Under the pieces are notes generated by a model that saw nothing but the letters and a program-made list of their open reading frames with translations, had not been told where the DNA came from and did not search any database. A program made the translations under genes and the position numbers. A DNA stretch of 64,000 nt from positions 248,001 through 312,000 of the forward strand of contig NZ_FOEE01000001.1 of assembly GCF_900110555.1 (NCBI RefSeq), read 5' to 3'. Below are positions 34,791 to 44,747 of this stretch, in pieces. Numbering within the stretch: position 1 is the first letter of the stretch; each line of letters starts with the position of its first letter. The DNA comes from Trujillonella endophytica (lineage in GTDB: Bacteria > Actinomycetota > Actinomycetes > Mycobacteriales > Geodermatophilaceae).

Positions 34791-36113
34791 TCAGGCCAGG
34801 ACCGTGCCGGCCGGCACCGCGCCGGCCAGGCCGCGGGCGAGCTCGTCGTCCCGCGGCGGCCCGTTCCACTCGACCATCAGCAGCGACGCGTCGTCGGTGG
34901 TGCGGCCGCCGCGGCCGCGGAGCAGCGCGTGCGAGAGCAGCCGGACCGTCTCGGCCGGCGGCAACTGGTGCAGGGCGTTGTCCTCGATGAACTCGCGCAG
35001 CCGCTGCTCGCCGAACTGGGCGCCGTCGGGCAGCCGTTCCTCGACCACGCCGTCGGTGAAGAACAGGATCCGGTCCCCGGGCTCGAGCTGGGCGGAGTGC
35101 AGGGCCGGGACGGCGTCGCTCAGGCCCACCGGGCGGGATACCGGCCCGGCCAGTTCCTGGATCACCCGGCCGCCGCGGATCACCAGGCCCGCGGGGTGGC
35201 CGGCGTTGATCCAGCTCAGCCGGCCGGTCGTCGTGTCCAGCCGCCCGATGAGCGCCGTGGCGAAGCGCCCGGGGAACGAGCCGGCCATGACCGAGTCCAT
35301 CTCGACGTAGATGTCGGGGAGGTCGCTGCCGCTGAGCCGGCCGTGCCGGTAGGCGGCGATGAGCAGGGTCGCCATGGTGGCGGCCTCGACGCCGTGCCCC
35401 ATGGCGTCGAACACGGCCAGGTGCAGGGTGTTCTCGTCGAGGGAGTAGTCGAAGCTGTCGCCGCCGACGTCGTAGGCGGGCTCCAGCGCGCCGGCGAGGG
35501 CGATGTCCGGGGTCGTCATCACCAGCGGCGGCAGCATCTGCCACTGCAAGTGGGCGGACAGGCTCATCGGGGCCGACATCCGCGTCCGCGCGAAGGTGTC
35601 GGTGTACCCGGACTTCGTGACGATGAGGTCCGCGGTGAGACCGGCCAGCCGCTGGGCCAGCCGGCGGTCGTTGTCGTCGACCTCCGGGAGGGTCAGCGCC
35701 AGGACGCCGACGCGGTCGGAGCCGTCGAGCATCGGGACGTACAGCCGCACGGAGCCGTCGGGTTGCGGCACCTCGCAGCGGTGATCGGTGCGGAACGCCT
35801 GTCCGGCCGGGGTGGTGGCGATGTCCGCCGGCTCGCCGACCAGGCCGCGGCCGGCCAGCGGGCGGAGGACGGCGTGCTCGAAGTCCTGCAGGTAGATCGT
35901 GACGTCCCGGCCGCCCATCTCGGCGATCTCCTGGGCGACGAGGGGACCCACCAGCCGGGGCGGCATGAGGTGCGCGCGGTCGAGCAGCGAGCCGAGCAAC
36001 CGCTCGCCCAGGCTCTCGCCCCGGGAGCGCCCGTCGGGATCGGTGAAGCCGAGTCCGGCGAGCGAGTTGCGGGGGGCGGTGTGCGGGGTCATTCGTGTCT
36101 CGTGCTCTGTCAT
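34791..36113 (-). CDS. GAF-like sensor SpoIIE-type (PP2C) phosphatase, cytoplasmic
   Basis: 440 residues with no membrane helix. The N-terminal half (about 50-190) looks like a GAF-type sensor (DVTIYLQDFEHAVLRPL, GSVRLYVPMLDGSDRVGVLALTL). The PPM phosphatase domain (about 215-425) has acids in DVGGDSFDYSLD, AVFDAMGHGVEAA and RTTDDASLLMVEW, so it should be active. It would regulate a STAS anti-sigma antagonist; candidates in the window are the STAS proteins at 37.3 and 47.7 kb. ATG 36113 has AGGG close upstream; ATG 36092 is the alternative. It is not clearly in an operon with the membrane SpoIIE gene, being separated by qor fragment C. Confidence 0.9.
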   Translation of the reverse strand: MTEHETRMTPHTAPRNSLAGLGFTDPDGRSRGESLGERLLGSLLDRAHLMPPRLVGPLVAQEIAEMGGRDVTIYLQDFEHAVLRPLAGRGLVGEPADIATTPAGQAFRTDHRCEVPQPDGSVRLYVPMLDGSDRVGVLALTLPEVDDNDRRLAQRLAGLTADLIVTKSGYTDTFARTRMSAPMSLSAHLQWQMLPPLVMTTPDIALAGALEPAYDVGGDSFDYSLDENTLHLAVFDAMGHGVEAATMATLLIAAYRHGRLSGSDLPDIYVEMDSVMAGSFPGRFATALIGRLDTTTGRLSWINAGHPAGLVIRGGRVIQELAGPVSRPVGLSDAVPALHSAQLEPGDRILFFTDGVVEERLPDGAQFGEQRLREFIEDNALHQLPPAETVRLLSHALLRGRGGRTTDDASLLMVEWNGPPRDDELARGLAGAVPAGTVLA

Positions 36114-36271
36114 CCCTGCCCGCTCGTCGGCCCGCGCCGGATCGCGGCCCCCGCACTGTGCCGGGGCGCCACCGGCGGGGGCAAGAGTCTGGCCGCTGCG
36201 GCGCGCGGGCGCGGCGTGATGCGCGTCATGGCATCCCGCCGCGGGTGGCTGCGGGGAGGTGCCGAACCGCG

Positions 36272-36625
36272 TCAGGCGACGTCGGTGCGGGCGTCGGCCA
36301 GGTACTCGCGGACGGCGGTCTCGGGGACCCGGAAGGAGCGGCCCACGCGGACGGCGGCCATCTCGCCGCCGTGCACGAGCCGGTACACCGTCATCTTCGA
36401 GACGCGCATGATCGCCGCGACCTCGGCGACGGTGAGGAACGAGACGGCGGGGCGCGGAGCCGGCCGCTGGACCATCGGGGCGACGCCCTGCTGCGGGCGG
36501 GCGCCGGCCGGCACGAGGCGTCCCCCCTGCTGCGGCCAGCCCGCGGCGGGGCGGGCGACGGGGCGCTGGCCGTAGGCGGCCGGACGGGCGAGGAGGGGAG
36601 CGGGGGAGCGCTGGGGCAGGGTCAC
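36272..36625 (-). CDS. HTH (excisionase/MerR-like) DNA-binding protein
   Basis: 117 residues. A Pro/Arg-rich head of about 60 residues is followed by a winged HTH of the excisionase type at about 62-110: FLTVAEVAAIMRVSKMTVYRL, then VHGGEMAAVRVGRSFRVPE. The HTH is close, from memory, to the mycobacterial protein Rv0500A and other small conserved actinobacterial regulators of the BldC kind. Targets are unknown. GTG 36625 is chosen because an AGAGGA sequence lies upstream. It is transcribed away from the 400-base region that carries a palindrome. Confidence 0.82.
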   Translation of the reverse strand: MTLPQRSPAPLLARPAAYGQRPVARPAAGWPQQGGRLVPAGARPQQGVAPMVQRPAPRPAVSFLTVAEVAAIMRVSKMTVYRLVHGGEMAAVRVGRSFRVPETAVREYLADARTDVA

Positions 36626-37026
36626 GGGAGGTCCTCTCGGTGGCGGGCCACGGGGGGCGCTCGACCGGTTCGGTGATCCGGCGACGGTGCGCGTCCGTGC
36701 TGGCACTCAACGTAAGGGGACCGACCCGTCACAGGGCAGGACAGTGCGGACGAGAGGAAGCGGACCGCTTCGTCACATGTTGCCCGTGCGCACGGCGGGG
36801 ACGCTGCGATGCCCGAGGTGACAGGCGTGACGGGCGAGCCGGCCGACCGGACGCCCCGCCGACGCCGGCCGTGCGCGCGGTGACCTCGGTCACCCCCACG
36901 CGGACGGGCCTCACCCCTGGGAGCGGTGCGGGCCCGCCCTGGCTACGGGAGCGGGAGCCGGCCGCCGATGCGAGGAGGCAGGCGCGGCGTCGTCGCCGAG
37001 CCGCCAGCAGGGAACGGGGGAGCACC
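36626..37026. other. Divergent promoter region
   Basis: No gene is supported in these 401 bases between two divergent genes. The region contains the 16-base palindrome at 36879-36894 and an AT-richer stretch around 36708-36720 (CACTCAACGTAAGG) that may be the promoter of the HTH gene on the minus strand. Confidence 0.5.
36879..36894. promoter_or_regulatory. Palindrome GGTGACC-TC-GGTCACC
   Basis: A perfect 7-base inverted repeat with a 2-base centre, 133 bases before the plus-strand gene at 37027. It fits a dimeric regulator site; the binding protein is unknown. Confidence 0.45.
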
Positions 37027-37315
37027 GTGATCGTCCGGAACAGGGCCGTGAGCCCGGCCAGCGCGCTGACCGTGATGGGCGAGGTCGCCGACGTCCTCGA
37101 CCACCGCAGCACCACGGGCCGCCCGTCGGTCACCACCGCGGTCTCCGATCGCGTCGCCCTGGGCATCGCGGACATGTTCCGCAGCACCACGCCGTCGGGT
37201 CAGGTGCTCGAGCGGTTCGCCCGCACGGGAACGGCCGACAGCGCTGCGCTCATCGAGGCCTGCCGGGTCGAGCAGGGCTACGCCTCCGCGGAGGGGCACG
37301 CCGCGCTGTACTGCC

Positions 37316-38461
<1,146 letters not shown>

Positions 38462-38462
<1 letters not shown>

Positions 38463-39241
38463 TGAGCGGCACGGGTCTGCTGGCGGGGAAGAAGATCCTG
38501 GTCACCGGGGTCCTCACCGAGGCGTCGATCGCGTTCGCCACGGCACGCATCGCGCAGGATCAGGGCGCCACGGTCGTCCTCTCCAACTACGGCCGGACGC
38601 TGTCGCTGTGCCGCCGGATCGCCAAGCGGCTGCCGCAGGAGCCACCGGTGATCGAGCTGGACGTCACCGACCCCGAGCACCTGGCCACGCTGGCCGACCG
38701 GCTGCGCGAGCAGGGCTTCGACAGCCTCGACGGCGTCGTCCACTCCATCGGCTTCGCTCCGCAGGAGGCCATGGGCGACGGCTTCCCCGAGGTCGCGTGG
38801 GAGCACGCCGCGACCGCCTTCCAGGTGTCCACCTGGTCGCTGGCCTCCCTCACCCAGGCGTGCCGGCCGCTGTTCGGCGAGAAGTCCTCGGTGGTCGGGC
38901 TGACCTTCGACGCGTCGGTGGCCTGGCCGGTCTACGGCTGGATGGGCGCGGCCAAGGCCGCCCTGGAGTCCACCTCCCGCTACCTCGCCCGCGAGCTCGG
39001 CCCCGAGGGCGTGCGCGTCAACCTGGTGGCCGCCGGGCCGCTGCGCAGCATGGCGATGAAGTCGATCCCCGGCTCGAAGCAGTTCGAGGAGGCGTGGGAG
39101 GGGCGCGCGCCGCTGGGCTGGTCGGTCACCGACACCGAGCCCGCCGGCAAGGCGGTCGTCGCGCTGCTGTCGGACTGGTTCCCCGCCACCACCGGCGAGA
39201 TCGTGCACGTCGACGGGGGATTCCACGCCGTCGGCGTCTGA
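38462..39241 (+). CDS. inhA: Enoyl-ACP reductase FabI/InhA type
   Basis: 259 residues of the FabI/InhA class of SDR. Cofactor region KKILVTGVLTEASIAFATA; catalytic pair in YGWMGAAKAALE, matching InhA Tyr158 and Lys165; NLVAAGPLRSMAM and LLSDWFPATTGEIVHVDGG complete the match. It performs the last reduction in each FAS-II cycle with NADH. In mycobacteria the enzyme makes mycolates; members of the likely host family lack mycolic acids, so here it should serve ordinary fatty acid synthesis. It is coupled to fabG1 by a TGATG junction and followed by hemH. Confidence 0.93.
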
Positions 39242-39268
39242 GCGCATCCGCCGCGGCGCCGACGGAGA

Positions 39269-40399
39269 ATGACGGTCGTGCCCCTCGCGACCGACGTCGA
39301 CATCCATCCCGGCCAGGCCCCCGACGACGATCCGTCGCTCGCCGTCCGCAACAACGGCGGCGCCGCGCCGGCGGCCCGGCCCGCGCCGCCCGGCCGCCGC
39401 GAGGCGCTGCTGGTGCTCTCCTTCGGCGGCCCCGAGGGGCCCGACGACGTGCTGCCGTTCCTCGAGAACGTCACCCGCGGCCGCGGCATCCCGCCGGAGC
39501 GGCTGGCGGCCGTCGCCGAGCACTACCTGCACTTCGGCGGCGTCAGCCCCATCAACGGGCAGAACCGGGCGCTGATCTCGGCGGTGGAGGCCGACCTGCG
39601 GGCCGCCGGCGTGGACCTGCCGGTGTACTGGGGCAACCGGAACTGGGTGCCCTACGTCGAGGACGCCTGGCGGCAGATGGCCGACGACGGCATCGAGCAC
39701 GTCTACGTCTTCGCCACCTCGGCCTACGCCTCGGCGTCCGGCTGCCGCCAGTACCACGAGGACATCGCCCGGGCCCGCGCCGTGCTGGGGCCGGGTGCGC
39801 CCACCGCGGAGAAGCTGCCGCACTACTCCGACGCTCCCGGGTTCGTGCGCGCGAACGCCGAGGCGCTGGCCGCCGCCCTCGACCGGCTGCCGCCCGAGGT
39901 GCGCGGCAGCGCACGGCTCGTCGCCACCGCCCACTCCGTCCCCGAGGCCATGGCGGCGGTCGCGGGGCCGGACGGCGGGGCCTACCAGCAGGAGTTGCTC
40001 GCCGCGGCGAGGGCCGTCGTGGACGCCGTCGACCCCGGCCGGCCCGTCGACCTGGTCTGGCAGAGCCGCAGCGGCCCGCCGTCGGTGCCGTGGCTGGAGC
40101 CCGACGTCAACGACCACCTGCGCGCCCTGGCCGCTGCGGGGGAGACCGCGGTCGTCGTCCTCCCGGTGGGGTTCGTCAGCGACCACCTCGAGGTCGCGTG
40201 GGACCTGGACACCGAGGCCCGGGAGACGGCGGCCGAGCTCGGGCTGACGTTCGTCCGGGCCGGGACCGCGGGCACGCACCCGGCGTTCGTCGCGACCGTG
40301 CGGGAGCTGCTCGAGGAGCGCCGCGCGGGCGGCCCCCCGCGGCTGGGCACGAACTGTCCCGCGGCCTGCTGTTTCGTGGCGCGGCCCGCCCGCCGTTGA
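39269..40399 (+). CDS. hemH: Ferrochelatase/coproporphyrin ferrochelatase
   Basis: 376 residues, start ATG 39269. The chelatase motifs are LVLSFGGPEGPDDVLPFLENVTRG (about 44-67), HYLHFGGVSPINGQN, VYVFATSAYASASGCRQY (the S-x-Y site), VATAHSVPEAMA (catalytic His) and DLVWQSRSGPPSVPWLEPDV. In actinobacteria this enzyme inserts iron into coproporphyrin III. The C-terminal GTNCPAACC and its cysteines probably bind a [2Fe-2S] cluster, as in other actinobacterial ferrochelatases. GTG 39278 is an alternative start, having GAGAAT 7 bases before it. This is the third gene of fabG1-inhA-hemH. Confidence 0.95.
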   Translation: MTVVPLATDVDIHPGQAPDDDPSLAVRNNGGAAPAARPAPPGRREALLVLSFGGPEGPDDVLPFLENVTRGRGIPPERLAAVAEHYLHFGGVSPINGQNRALISAVEADLRAAGVDLPVYWGNRNWVPYVEDAWRQMADDGIEHVYVFATSAYASASGCRQYHEDIARARAVLGPGAPTAEKLPHYSDAPGFVRANAEALAAALDRLPPEVRGSARLVATAHSVPEAMAAVAGPDGGAYQQELLAAARAVVDAVDPGRPVDLVWQSRSGPPSVPWLEPDVNDHLRALAAAGETAVVVLPVGFVSDHLEVAWDLDTEARETAAELGLTFVRAGTAGTHPAFVATVRELLEERRAGGPPRLGTNCPAACCFVARPARR

Positions 40400-40455
40400 T
40401 CATCGGCAGGTGGTGGCGGGTGACCGGCGGGTCGGCAGCCACCTGCCGATGATCA
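40397..40455. terminator. Long-loop inverted repeat between convergent genes
   Basis: Perfect 17-base arms 40397-40413 (TGATCATCGGCAGGTGG) and 40439-40455 with a 25-base loop. The left arm begins at the hemH stop codon. It can act as a bidirectional terminator for hemH and the convergent gene; the long loop is unusual. Confidence 0.6.
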
Positions 40456-40462
40456 CGGGAGG

Positions 40463-41197
40463 TCAGCGGGGGACGGCGTTGTAGGCCGCGGCCAGCGCCT
40501 CGCGGACGGCGTCCGACAGCGGCCGCAGCGCCTCGTCCCGGGCGGCGGCCTGGGCGGTGGTGACGGCGGCGCCGGGCGCGTCGGTCCTGGCCAGGTCGAG
40601 CACCCGGGCCAGCCGCTGCCCGCGCGCCAGCACCGACAGGGCGAGCGGGTCGGTGTCGTCCGGCAGGCCGGGCGCCTGCGCGGCCCGCGCCATCCCGGCC
40701 AGCAGCGTGGGCACCTCGGGGTGCCAGCGGGCGAGGTCCAGCGAGGCCAGCGTGCGCGCCGCGTCGGTGACGGCCAGGTCGAGGGCGCCGGACGCCGCCC
40801 GCAGCGTGCCCTCGACCGGGGGCGGGGCGAGGCGCCCGGCCAGCGGGAACGCCGTCCACGCCACCATCTCCGCGCCCACCGGCCGCGGCACCAGCGCCAG
40901 GGCGACGCCGACAGCAGCCTGGCCGGCCTCGAGTGCCTGCTCGGTCAGGCCCGGCGCGCGCGGCAGCCCGCGGACGTCGCCGGGCACCGGCAGCACCAGC
41001 GAGAACCGGCGCTCGCCCAGCGCGCGCAGGGCGGCCAGCGCCTGCCCGAGGGGCACCGCGCCCTCCGTGCCGGGCAGGCCGGTGACGGAGGCGGCGGCGT
41101 CGCCGGTCAGCGCATCGAGGGTCTCGTCGAAGGAGCAGCGGCCCGCGAGCCAGGCGGTGGCCCAGGCGGCGAACCTGCCGGCGGGGAGTTCGTGCAC
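40463..41197 (-). CDS. Conserved protein of unknown function
   Basis: 244 residues, Ala/Leu-rich and soluble, no recognised family. The start has FAAWATAWLAGRCSFDETLDAL; the centre has FSLVLPVPGDVRGLP and AEMVAWTAFPLAGRLAPPPVEG; the end is helical (LARVLDLARTDAPGAA, DEALRPLSDAVREALAAAY). It may be a paralogue of small actinobacterial proteins of the same length with a GDVRGLP core; this is a guess. GTG 41197 gives a compact protein starting VHELPAGRFAAW. It is a single gene convergent with hemH. Confidence 0.72.
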   Translation of the reverse strand: MHELPAGRFAAWATAWLAGRCSFDETLDALTGDAAASVTGLPGTEGAVPLGQALAALRALGERRFSLVLPVPGDVRGLPRAPGLTEQALEAGQAAVGVALALVPRPVGAEMVAWTAFPLAGRLAPPPVEGTLRAASGALDLAVTDAARTLASLDLARWHPEVPTLLAGMARAAQAPGLPDDTDPLALSVLARGQRLARVLDLARTDAPGAAVTTAQAAARDEALRPLSDAVREALAAAYNAVPR

Positions 41198-41300
41198 GCC
41201 CGCGAGGCTACGGCGGGCCGCGCCGGCGCCCGGGCAACGGTCGCGCAACGTGATCGTCCGGGCGGTACCTGGCCGGCGCCGCGGATGCGAGAGTGGCCAG

Positions 41301-41744
41301 GTGGACCCCTGGTTGGTGTGGCTGATCGCCTCGGGCCTGTTCGTGGCCGGCGAACTGGCCGGCGGCGACCTGTTCCTCCTCATGCTCGGCGGCGGCGCGC
41401 TGGGTGGGATGACCGTGGCGCTCCTCGGCGGCCCCGTCGTCCTCCAGCTGGCCGCCTTCATCGTCGTCAGCGCCCTGCTGCTGGCCCTCGTGCGACCGCT
41501 GGCCAAGCGGCACCTGCTGGACCGGACGCCGGAGCAGCTCGACGGCGTCGCCCGGCTGATCGGCCGCACCGCCCGGGTCAGCCAGGCCGTCGACGGGCAC
41601 GGCGGCCGCATCCTGCTGGGCGCCGACGAGTGGACCGCCCGCAGCCAGTACGGCGGCGAGACCTTCCCCGTGGGGGCCACCGTGCGGATCCTCCAGGTCG
41701 ACGGGGCGACCGCCGTCGTGGGCGACGCGCTGGAGCTCGAGTGA
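41301..41744 (+). CDS. NfeD-like membrane protein (short form)
   Basis: 147 residues. Three hydrophobic stretches (WLVWLIASGLFVAGEL, LFLLMLGGGALGGMTVALL, VVLQLAAFIVVSALLLALV) are followed by the OB-like C-terminal NfeD domain (about 85-147: GVARLIGRTARVSQAV, WTARSQYGGETFPVGATVRILQVDG). Short NfeD proteins form membrane complexes with the SPFH protein encoded next to them. GTG 41301 starts the protein; the SPFH gene begins 34 bases after its stop. Confidence 0.88.
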   Translation: MDPWLVWLIASGLFVAGELAGGDLFLLMLGGGALGGMTVALLGGPVVLQLAAFIVVSALLLALVRPLAKRHLLDRTPEQLDGVARLIGRTARVSQAVDGHGGRILLGADEWTARSQYGGETFPVGATVRILQVDGATAVVGDALELE

Positions 41745-41778
41745 TGTCCCGATCCGTCCCGACCGAGGGAGTTCTTCC

Positions 41779-42996
41779 GTGACCCCTGCGCTGATCGCGC
41801 TGCTCGTCGTCGCGCTGGTGGTGGCGTTCGTGATCGCCAAGAGCGTGACGATCGTCCCCCAGGCGCAGGCCAAGGTGGTCGAGCGGCTCGGCCGCTACAG
41901 CCGCACCCTCTCCCCGGGCCTGTCGATCCTCGTGCCGTTCATCGACCGCGTGCGCGCCACGATCGACCTGCGCGAGCAGGTCATCTCGTTCCCGCCGCAG
42001 CCGGTGATCACCGCGGACAACCTGCAGGTCGGCATCGACACCGTCCTCTACTTCCAGGTGACCGACCCGCGGCTGGCGGTCTACGGGATCGCGAACTACA
42101 TCACCGGCATGGAGCAGCTGACCACCACGACGCTGCGCAACGTGGTCGGCGGGCTGAACCTCGAGGGCGCACTCACCGGGCGCGACGGGATCAACAGCCA
42201 GCTGCGGTCGGTGCTCGACGGCACCACCGGTCCGTGGGGCCTGCGGGTCGCGCGGGTGGAGATCAAGGCGATCGACCCGCCGGCGTCCATCCAGGACTCG
42301 ATGGAGAAGCAGATGCGCGCCGACCGCGACAAGCGGGCGATCATCCTGACGGCCGAGGGCGCCCGGCAGTCGGCGATCACCACCGCCGAGGGGCAGAAGG
42401 CCGCCGCGATCCTCTCCGCGGAGGGGAAGAAGCAGGCCGCCATCCTCGAGGCCGAGGCCGAGCGGCAGAGCCGCATCCTGCGGGCCGAGGGCGAGCGGGC
42501 CGCCCTGTACCTGCAGGCGCAGGGGCAGGCGAAGTCGATCGAGACCGTGTTCCAGGCCATCCACGACGGCAAGCCCGACCAGGGGCTCCTGGCCTACCAG
42601 TACCTGCAGACGCTGCCCAAGATCGCCCAGGGCGACGCGAACAAGATGTGGATCGTGCCCAGCGAGTTCAGCAAGGCGCTGGAGGGGCTGGCGCGGCTCG
42701 GCGGCGCGGACGCCGACGGGCAGTCCTGGATGGACGTCGGACCCTCGGCCGACGGCGCCCGCCCGGCGCGGGAGATGGACACCAGCGATTGGTTCGAGTC
42801 CCAGCTTCCCCCGGCGGCCGCGCAGCCCGAGGCCAGGATCGAGATGACCAGCATGGCCGACACGATGCCGGCCGTGCCCTCGCCCACGCTGCCGCCGACG
42901 GACTCGATGGCGCACACGGCCGCCGCGGAGGCCGAGGAGGCCGTGTCGATGCCGGAGATCCCGCCACCGCCCCCGCAGGCGCCCCCGCGGCAGTAG
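41779..42996 (+). CDS. SPFH/Band-7 membrane protein
   Basis: 405 residues. An N-terminal membrane segment (about 2-22 LIALLVVALVVAFVIA) leads into the SPFH domain (about 25-200: SVTIVPQAQAKVVERLGRY, SLRTxxL-type core with REQVISFPPQPVITADN), then an Ala/Glu coiled coil (about 200-270: ARQSAITTAEGQKAAAILSA) and a disordered Pro/Met/Asp tail. This is a stomatin/QmcA-type scaffold that oligomerises at the inner face of the membrane and organises lipid microdomains. NfeD precedes it in the same operon, as in many bacteria. A hairpin terminator follows. Confidence 0.9.
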   Translation: MTPALIALLVVALVVAFVIAKSVTIVPQAQAKVVERLGRYSRTLSPGLSILVPFIDRVRATIDLREQVISFPPQPVITADNLQVGIDTVLYFQVTDPRLAVYGIANYITGMEQLTTTTLRNVVGGLNLEGALTGRDGINSQLRSVLDGTTGPWGLRVARVEIKAIDPPASIQDSMEKQMRADRDKRAIILTAEGARQSAITTAEGQKAAAILSAEGKKQAAILEAEAERQSRILRAEGERAALYLQAQGQAKSIETVFQAIHDGKPDQGLLAYQYLQTLPKIAQGDANKMWIVPSEFSKALEGLARLGGADADGQSWMDVGPSADGARPAREMDTSDWFESQLPPAAAQPEARIEMTSMADTMPAVPSPTLPPTDSMAHTAAAEAEEAVSMPEIPPPPPQAPPRQ

Positions 42997-43001
42997 CCGC
43001 A

Positions 43002-43036
43002 GCGGCGACCGGGACCGCGGTGGTCCCGGTCGCCGC
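43002..43036. terminator. Bidirectional hairpin terminator
   Basis: GCGGCGACCGGGACC and GGTCCCGGTCGCCGC form a perfect 15-base stem with a 5-base loop, between the convergent SPFH and sigF genes. Confidence 0.85.
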
Positions 43037-43047
43037 CGCCGGGGTGC

Positions 43048-44052
43048 TCAGTCCTTGAGCAGGCCCTCGCGGAGCTTGGCGAGCGTCTGGCTGAGCAGCC
43101 GCGACACGTGCATCTGGGAGATGCCGATGTCCGCGGCGATCTGCGACTGGGTCATGTTGCCGAAGAACCGCAGGATGAGGATCCGCCGCTCGCGGGCCGG
43201 GATCGTGGCCAGCAGCGGCTGCAGCGACTCCCGGTACTCCACGCCCTCCAGCGCCGCGTCCTCCTCGCCGAGGGTGGCGGCGAGGGTGGGGGAGTCGTCG
43301 TCGCCGGAGAGCCGCTCGTCGAGGGAGCTGCTGCGGTAGGCGTTCGCGACCGCGAGGCCCTCCAGCACCTCCTCGCGCGGGATGCCCAGGTGCTGGGCGA
43401 GCTCACTGGGCGTCGGCGCTCGGCCGTTCTTCTGCGCGAGCTCGCCGACGGCCGAGTTCAGCGACAGGTGCAGCTCCTGCAGCCGCCGCGGCACCCGCAC
43501 CGACCAGCCCTGGTCGCGGAAGTGCCGCTTGATCTCGCCGGTGATGGTCGGGACGGCGAACGAGAGGAACTCCACCCCGCGGGTCGGGTCGAAGCGGTCG
43601 ATGGCCGCGATGAGCCCCAGCGTGCCGACCTGCAGGAGGTCGTCGAACGGCTCGCCGCGGTTGCTGAACCGGCGGGCGAAGTGCCGGACCAGCGGCAGGT
43701 GCTCCTCGACCAGGATCTCTCGCAGCCGCTCGCGCCGCGGGTCGTCCTTCTCCAGCGTGGCGAGCTCGGCGAACAGCGGCGCCGTCCGCTCCGCGCGCCG
43801 GCGGTTGTCGGACACGGGGACGACGTCCTCGGCCCGCGGCGCCGGGACGACGGGGACGTCGTCGTCGGGCGCGACGGGCACGTCGACGGCTGCGTCGACC
43901 TCGTCGGCGTCGGTCTCCCCGCCGGCCTCGACCTCGGCCTCGGCCTCGACCTCGACGTCGTCCTCGGCCCGGTCGGCCGTGGGCACGGTCTCGTCCCCGC
44001 GCAGGGTCTCCTCCTCGGCGGTCGTGTTCCCGGTGGCGGCCCCCGGGGTCAC
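43048..44052 (-). CDS. sigF: Stress sigma factor SigF (SigB/F/G group)
   Basis: 334 residues from GTG 44052. An acidic head of about 95 residues is unusual (TAEEETLRGDETVPTADRAE, and Val/Asp/Glu repeats). Region 2 at about 115-185 (HLPLVRHFARRFSNRGEPFDDLLQVGTLGLIAAIDRFDP), region 3 at about 190-255, and region 4 with the HTH at about 290-330 (MTQSQIAADIGISQMHVSRLLS). Group-3 stress sigma factors of this type are kept silent by RsbW/UsfX-type anti-sigma factors and released by STAS antagonists. The start overlaps the usfX stop, as in the mycobacterial usfX-sigF operon. The acidic head may be an autoinhibitory or protein-binding region. Confidence 0.92.
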   Translation of the reverse strand: MTPGAATGNTTAEEETLRGDETVPTADRAEDDVEVEAEAEVEAGGETDADEVDAAVDVPVAPDDDVPVVPAPRAEDVVPVSDNRRRAERTAPLFAELATLEKDDPRRERLREILVEEHLPLVRHFARRFSNRGEPFDDLLQVGTLGLIAAIDRFDPTRGVEFLSFAVPTITGEIKRHFRDQGWSVRVPRRLQELHLSLNSAVGELAQKNGRAPTPSELAQHLGIPREEVLEGLAVANAYRSSSLDERLSGDDDSPTLAATLGEEDAALEGVEYRESLQPLLATIPARERRILILRFFGNMTQSQIAADIGISQMHVSRLLSQTLAKLREGLLKD

Positions 44053-44543
44053 CGAGCGACCGAGACGTTTCGGTCCGGGCCACCGACCGGGGTCGGGTGC
44101 TGGCCCGGGAGGAACTTGTCCACGGAGATGAGGGCCACCGCGGTGGCGGCGCCGTTGCCGGCCGGGACCTCCGCCTGCGTGGCGGGCCGGGCCTCGACGC
44201 CGTCGACGAGGGTCTGCAGCACCGCCCAGCCGAAGCCGTCGCGCGGAACGTCGGTGCCCTCGGCGGTCGGCACCCAGGCGTCGATGTGCAGGCCGGTGCG
44301 CGTCGTCTCGAACACGACGGTCAGCGGCTCCTCCGGCAGCCCGATCGCCGCGAGCGTGGCGCACGCCTCGTCGACGGCCAGCCGCAGGTCCTCGACCGAG
44401 TCCAGGTCGTAGTCCATCCGGATGGCGAGGTCACCGGCCATCGCCCGCACCGCGGGCAGCTGGGTCGGCGTGGTGGGTACCCGCAGTTCCAGCCGTTCGG
44501 CCCGCCGTCCGTCCTGCGCAACGGCACCCCTGCGATCCACCAT
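44049..44543 (-). CDS. usfX: Anti-sigma factor UsfX/RsbW type
   Basis: 164 residues. The GHKL ATP-binding fold of the RsbW family is seen at about 45-130 (DLDSVEDLRLAVDEACATLAAIG, TVVFETTRTGLHIDAWV, DGFGWAVLQTLVDGVEARP). The N-box, usually ExxxN, reads EACAT here, so the Asn that coordinates Mg is a Thr; mycobacterial UsfX likewise lacks it (EVCTR). The protein probably binds SigF and is controlled by a STAS antagonist, with doubtful kinase activity. ATG 44543 is chosen; it ends overlapping the sigF start (GTGA). The pair is transcribed divergently from the multi-domain SpoIIE gene at 44.7 kb. Confidence 0.9.
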   Translation of the reverse strand: MVDRRGAVAQDGRRAERLELRVPTTPTQLPAVRAMAGDLAIRMDYDLDSVEDLRLAVDEACATLAAIGLPEEPLTVVFETTRTGLHIDAWVPTAEGTDVPRDGFGWAVLQTLVDGVEARPATQAEVPAGNGAATAVALISVDKFLPGQHPTPVGGPDRNVSVAR

Positions 44544-44747
44544 GCGTCGTTGCTCCCTCGTCCTTCGTCTCGACCGGCCACCGTGGCGGCGCCGGTTCCG
44601 GTCCCATCCTGCCCGAGAACCGCGGCCGGCCGGCGGCACGGGCGACCCGGACGGGCGCCGAGGAGAGGACGTACCCGTGCCGCCCGGCGGCAAACCACCC
44701 GCTCGCACCGGTTACCGGACCCCGGGCGCTGGTATCCCTCGCCCGTG

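Noticed and set aside
28735-36113. A complete mobile element or genomic island with integrase
   Set aside because: No integrase, transposase, tRNA or phage gene was found in the stretch; only the direct repeats and one solo inverted repeat remain.
44701-44744. SigF-dependent promoter before the multi-domain phosphatase
   Set aside because: GGTTA and GGTAT are only loosely similar to the GTTT-N15-GGGTA consensus; too weak to call.
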